From positions 62,001 to 126,000 of the forward strand of contig NZ_JXTG01000004.1 in NCBI RefSeq assembly GCF_000833605.1: a stretch of 64,000 bases of DNA, in the 5' to 3' direction. The position numbers and the translations under genes are program-made. Below the pieces are notes generated by a model. The model had not been told where the DNA came from, ran no database searches, and saw nothing but the letters and a program-made list of their open reading frames with translations. The stretch's first letter is position 1; each line of letters starts with the position of its first letter. This DNA is from Anoxybacillus ayderensis (lineage in GTDB: Bacteria; Bacillota; Bacilli; Bacillales; Anoxybacillaceae). This document shows, piece after piece, positions 63,712 to 64,000 of this stretch.

Positions 63712-64000
63712 ATGATTTGTAGTTCTTTTGGATATGTCGTTAAAAGAAGCGGTCCTTTGTCGGTCATATAAATGTCATCTTCAATACGTACGCCACCGAC
63801 GGAAGGAACGTAAATGCCAGGCTCGATCGTAAATACCATTCCAGCTTGAAGCGGCATGGTATTTGTTGCATTCATCGATGGATATTCATGAACATCAATA
63901 CCGAGCCCATGTCCGATTCGATGCGGGAAATACGCCCCGTACCCTTCTTGTTCAATTCGCGAACGAGCTGCCTTGTCAACGCTTCCGATAGATGCACCAA
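63708..64000 (-). CDS. M24 family Xaa-Pro peptidase, C-terminal part
   Basis: The gene enters from beyond the right edge; 97 C-terminal codons are visible on the minus strand, ending at TAG 63710-63708. The conserved metal ligands of the pita-bread fold are present: His in HRIGHGLGIDVHE, Glu in FTIEPGIYVP and Glu in VRIEDDIYM. It is a dinuclear-metal aminopeptidase P/prolidase that cleaves next to Pro. The substrate class cannot be fixed from this fragment. Confidence 0.92.
   Translation of the reverse strand, partial: GASIGSVDKAARSRIEQEGYGAYFPHRIGHGLGIDVHEYPSMNATNTMPLQAGMVFTIEPGIYVPSVGGVRIEDDIYMTDKGPLLLTTYPKELQII

Noticed and set aside
1-64000. Mobile elements, prophage, CRISPR or foreign island
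   Set aside because: I found no transposase, integrase, direct-repeat array or region of clearly different composition; gene order follows that of Bacillus relatives nearly throughout.

Overview
The window is a gene-dense, moderately AT-rich piece of a Bacillaceae chromosome. Gene content and order follow the ytjP/ytlP-amyX-ytm-ytn-yto-ytp-murC-ytx-ccpA-acu-acsA-tyrS-rpsD-ezrA-thiI-ack-arg neighbourhood of Bacillus subtilis. A spore-protein gene (44037), a GerW/YtfJ gene (55637) and a bacillithiol-type YtxJ protein mark an endospore former. Base composition and the high protein similarity to Geobacillus-like enzymes suggest a thermophilic relative such as Anoxybacillus; that genus call is an inference from memory. 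I see no insertion sequence, prophage, CRISPR array, rRNA or tRNA gene.

Layout. 1-7.8 kb: end of dipeptidase pepV, an MFS transporter, an RNA 2',3'-cyclic phosphodiesterase, a CidA/CidB-type membrane pair, an unrecognised protein, pullulanase amyX and a kinase-like YtmP. 7.8-13.5 kb: ytzH, trmB, the lactonase-like ytnP, ytzB, peptidase ytoP, a DUF84 NTPase, and the ytpP-ytpQ-ytpR cluster. 13.5-22.8 kb: DNA translocase sftA, a nicotinate phosphoribosyltransferase, murC, the leftward ytxG-ytxH-ytxJ operon (sigma-H-like promoter), aminopeptidase ampS, and a leftward FtsA-like actin-fold protein carrying a long repeat tail. 22.9-32.4 kb: aroA(G), ccpA, the leftward acuABC operon facing acsA across a control region with two CcpA sites, and a class A penicillin-binding protein. 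32.5-44.3 kb: T-box-controlled tyrS, rpsD with a long leader, a GAF-GGDEF protein, a free-methionine sulfoxide reductase, hisJ, ezrA, braB, a nifZ-thiI pair for tRNA thiolation, and an alpha/beta SASP gene.

44.3-54.1 kb is the main accessory-looking block: an MbcS-type acyl-CoA synthetase, then a seven-gene operon joining a complete LIV-type ABC transporter (two ATPases, two permeases, one lipoprotein receptor) to a long-chain acyl-CoA ligase and a PaaK-like protein whose catalytic motifs look degenerate. It starts with a promoter, a palindrome and a good CcpA site. 54.1-64 kb returns to housekeeping: NAD kinase, ytfI-gerW, tpx, ytxK-ackA (CcpA site about 57 bp upstream of the predicted start), argGH behind two ARG boxes, a universal stress protein, a 42-codon gene, an SDR protein without the usual catalytic Tyr, and the end of an M24 peptidase.

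Carbon overflow runs through the window: CcpA itself, acetate activation (acsA with acuABC), acetate excretion (ackA) and an acid-uptake/CoA-activation operon all carry candidate CcpA sites. Almost everything has a clear B. subtilis counterpart. The best candidates for something less described are the FtsA-like protein with its repeat tail (20661-22808) and the transporter/ligase operon with its odd PaaK-like last gene (46166-54055).
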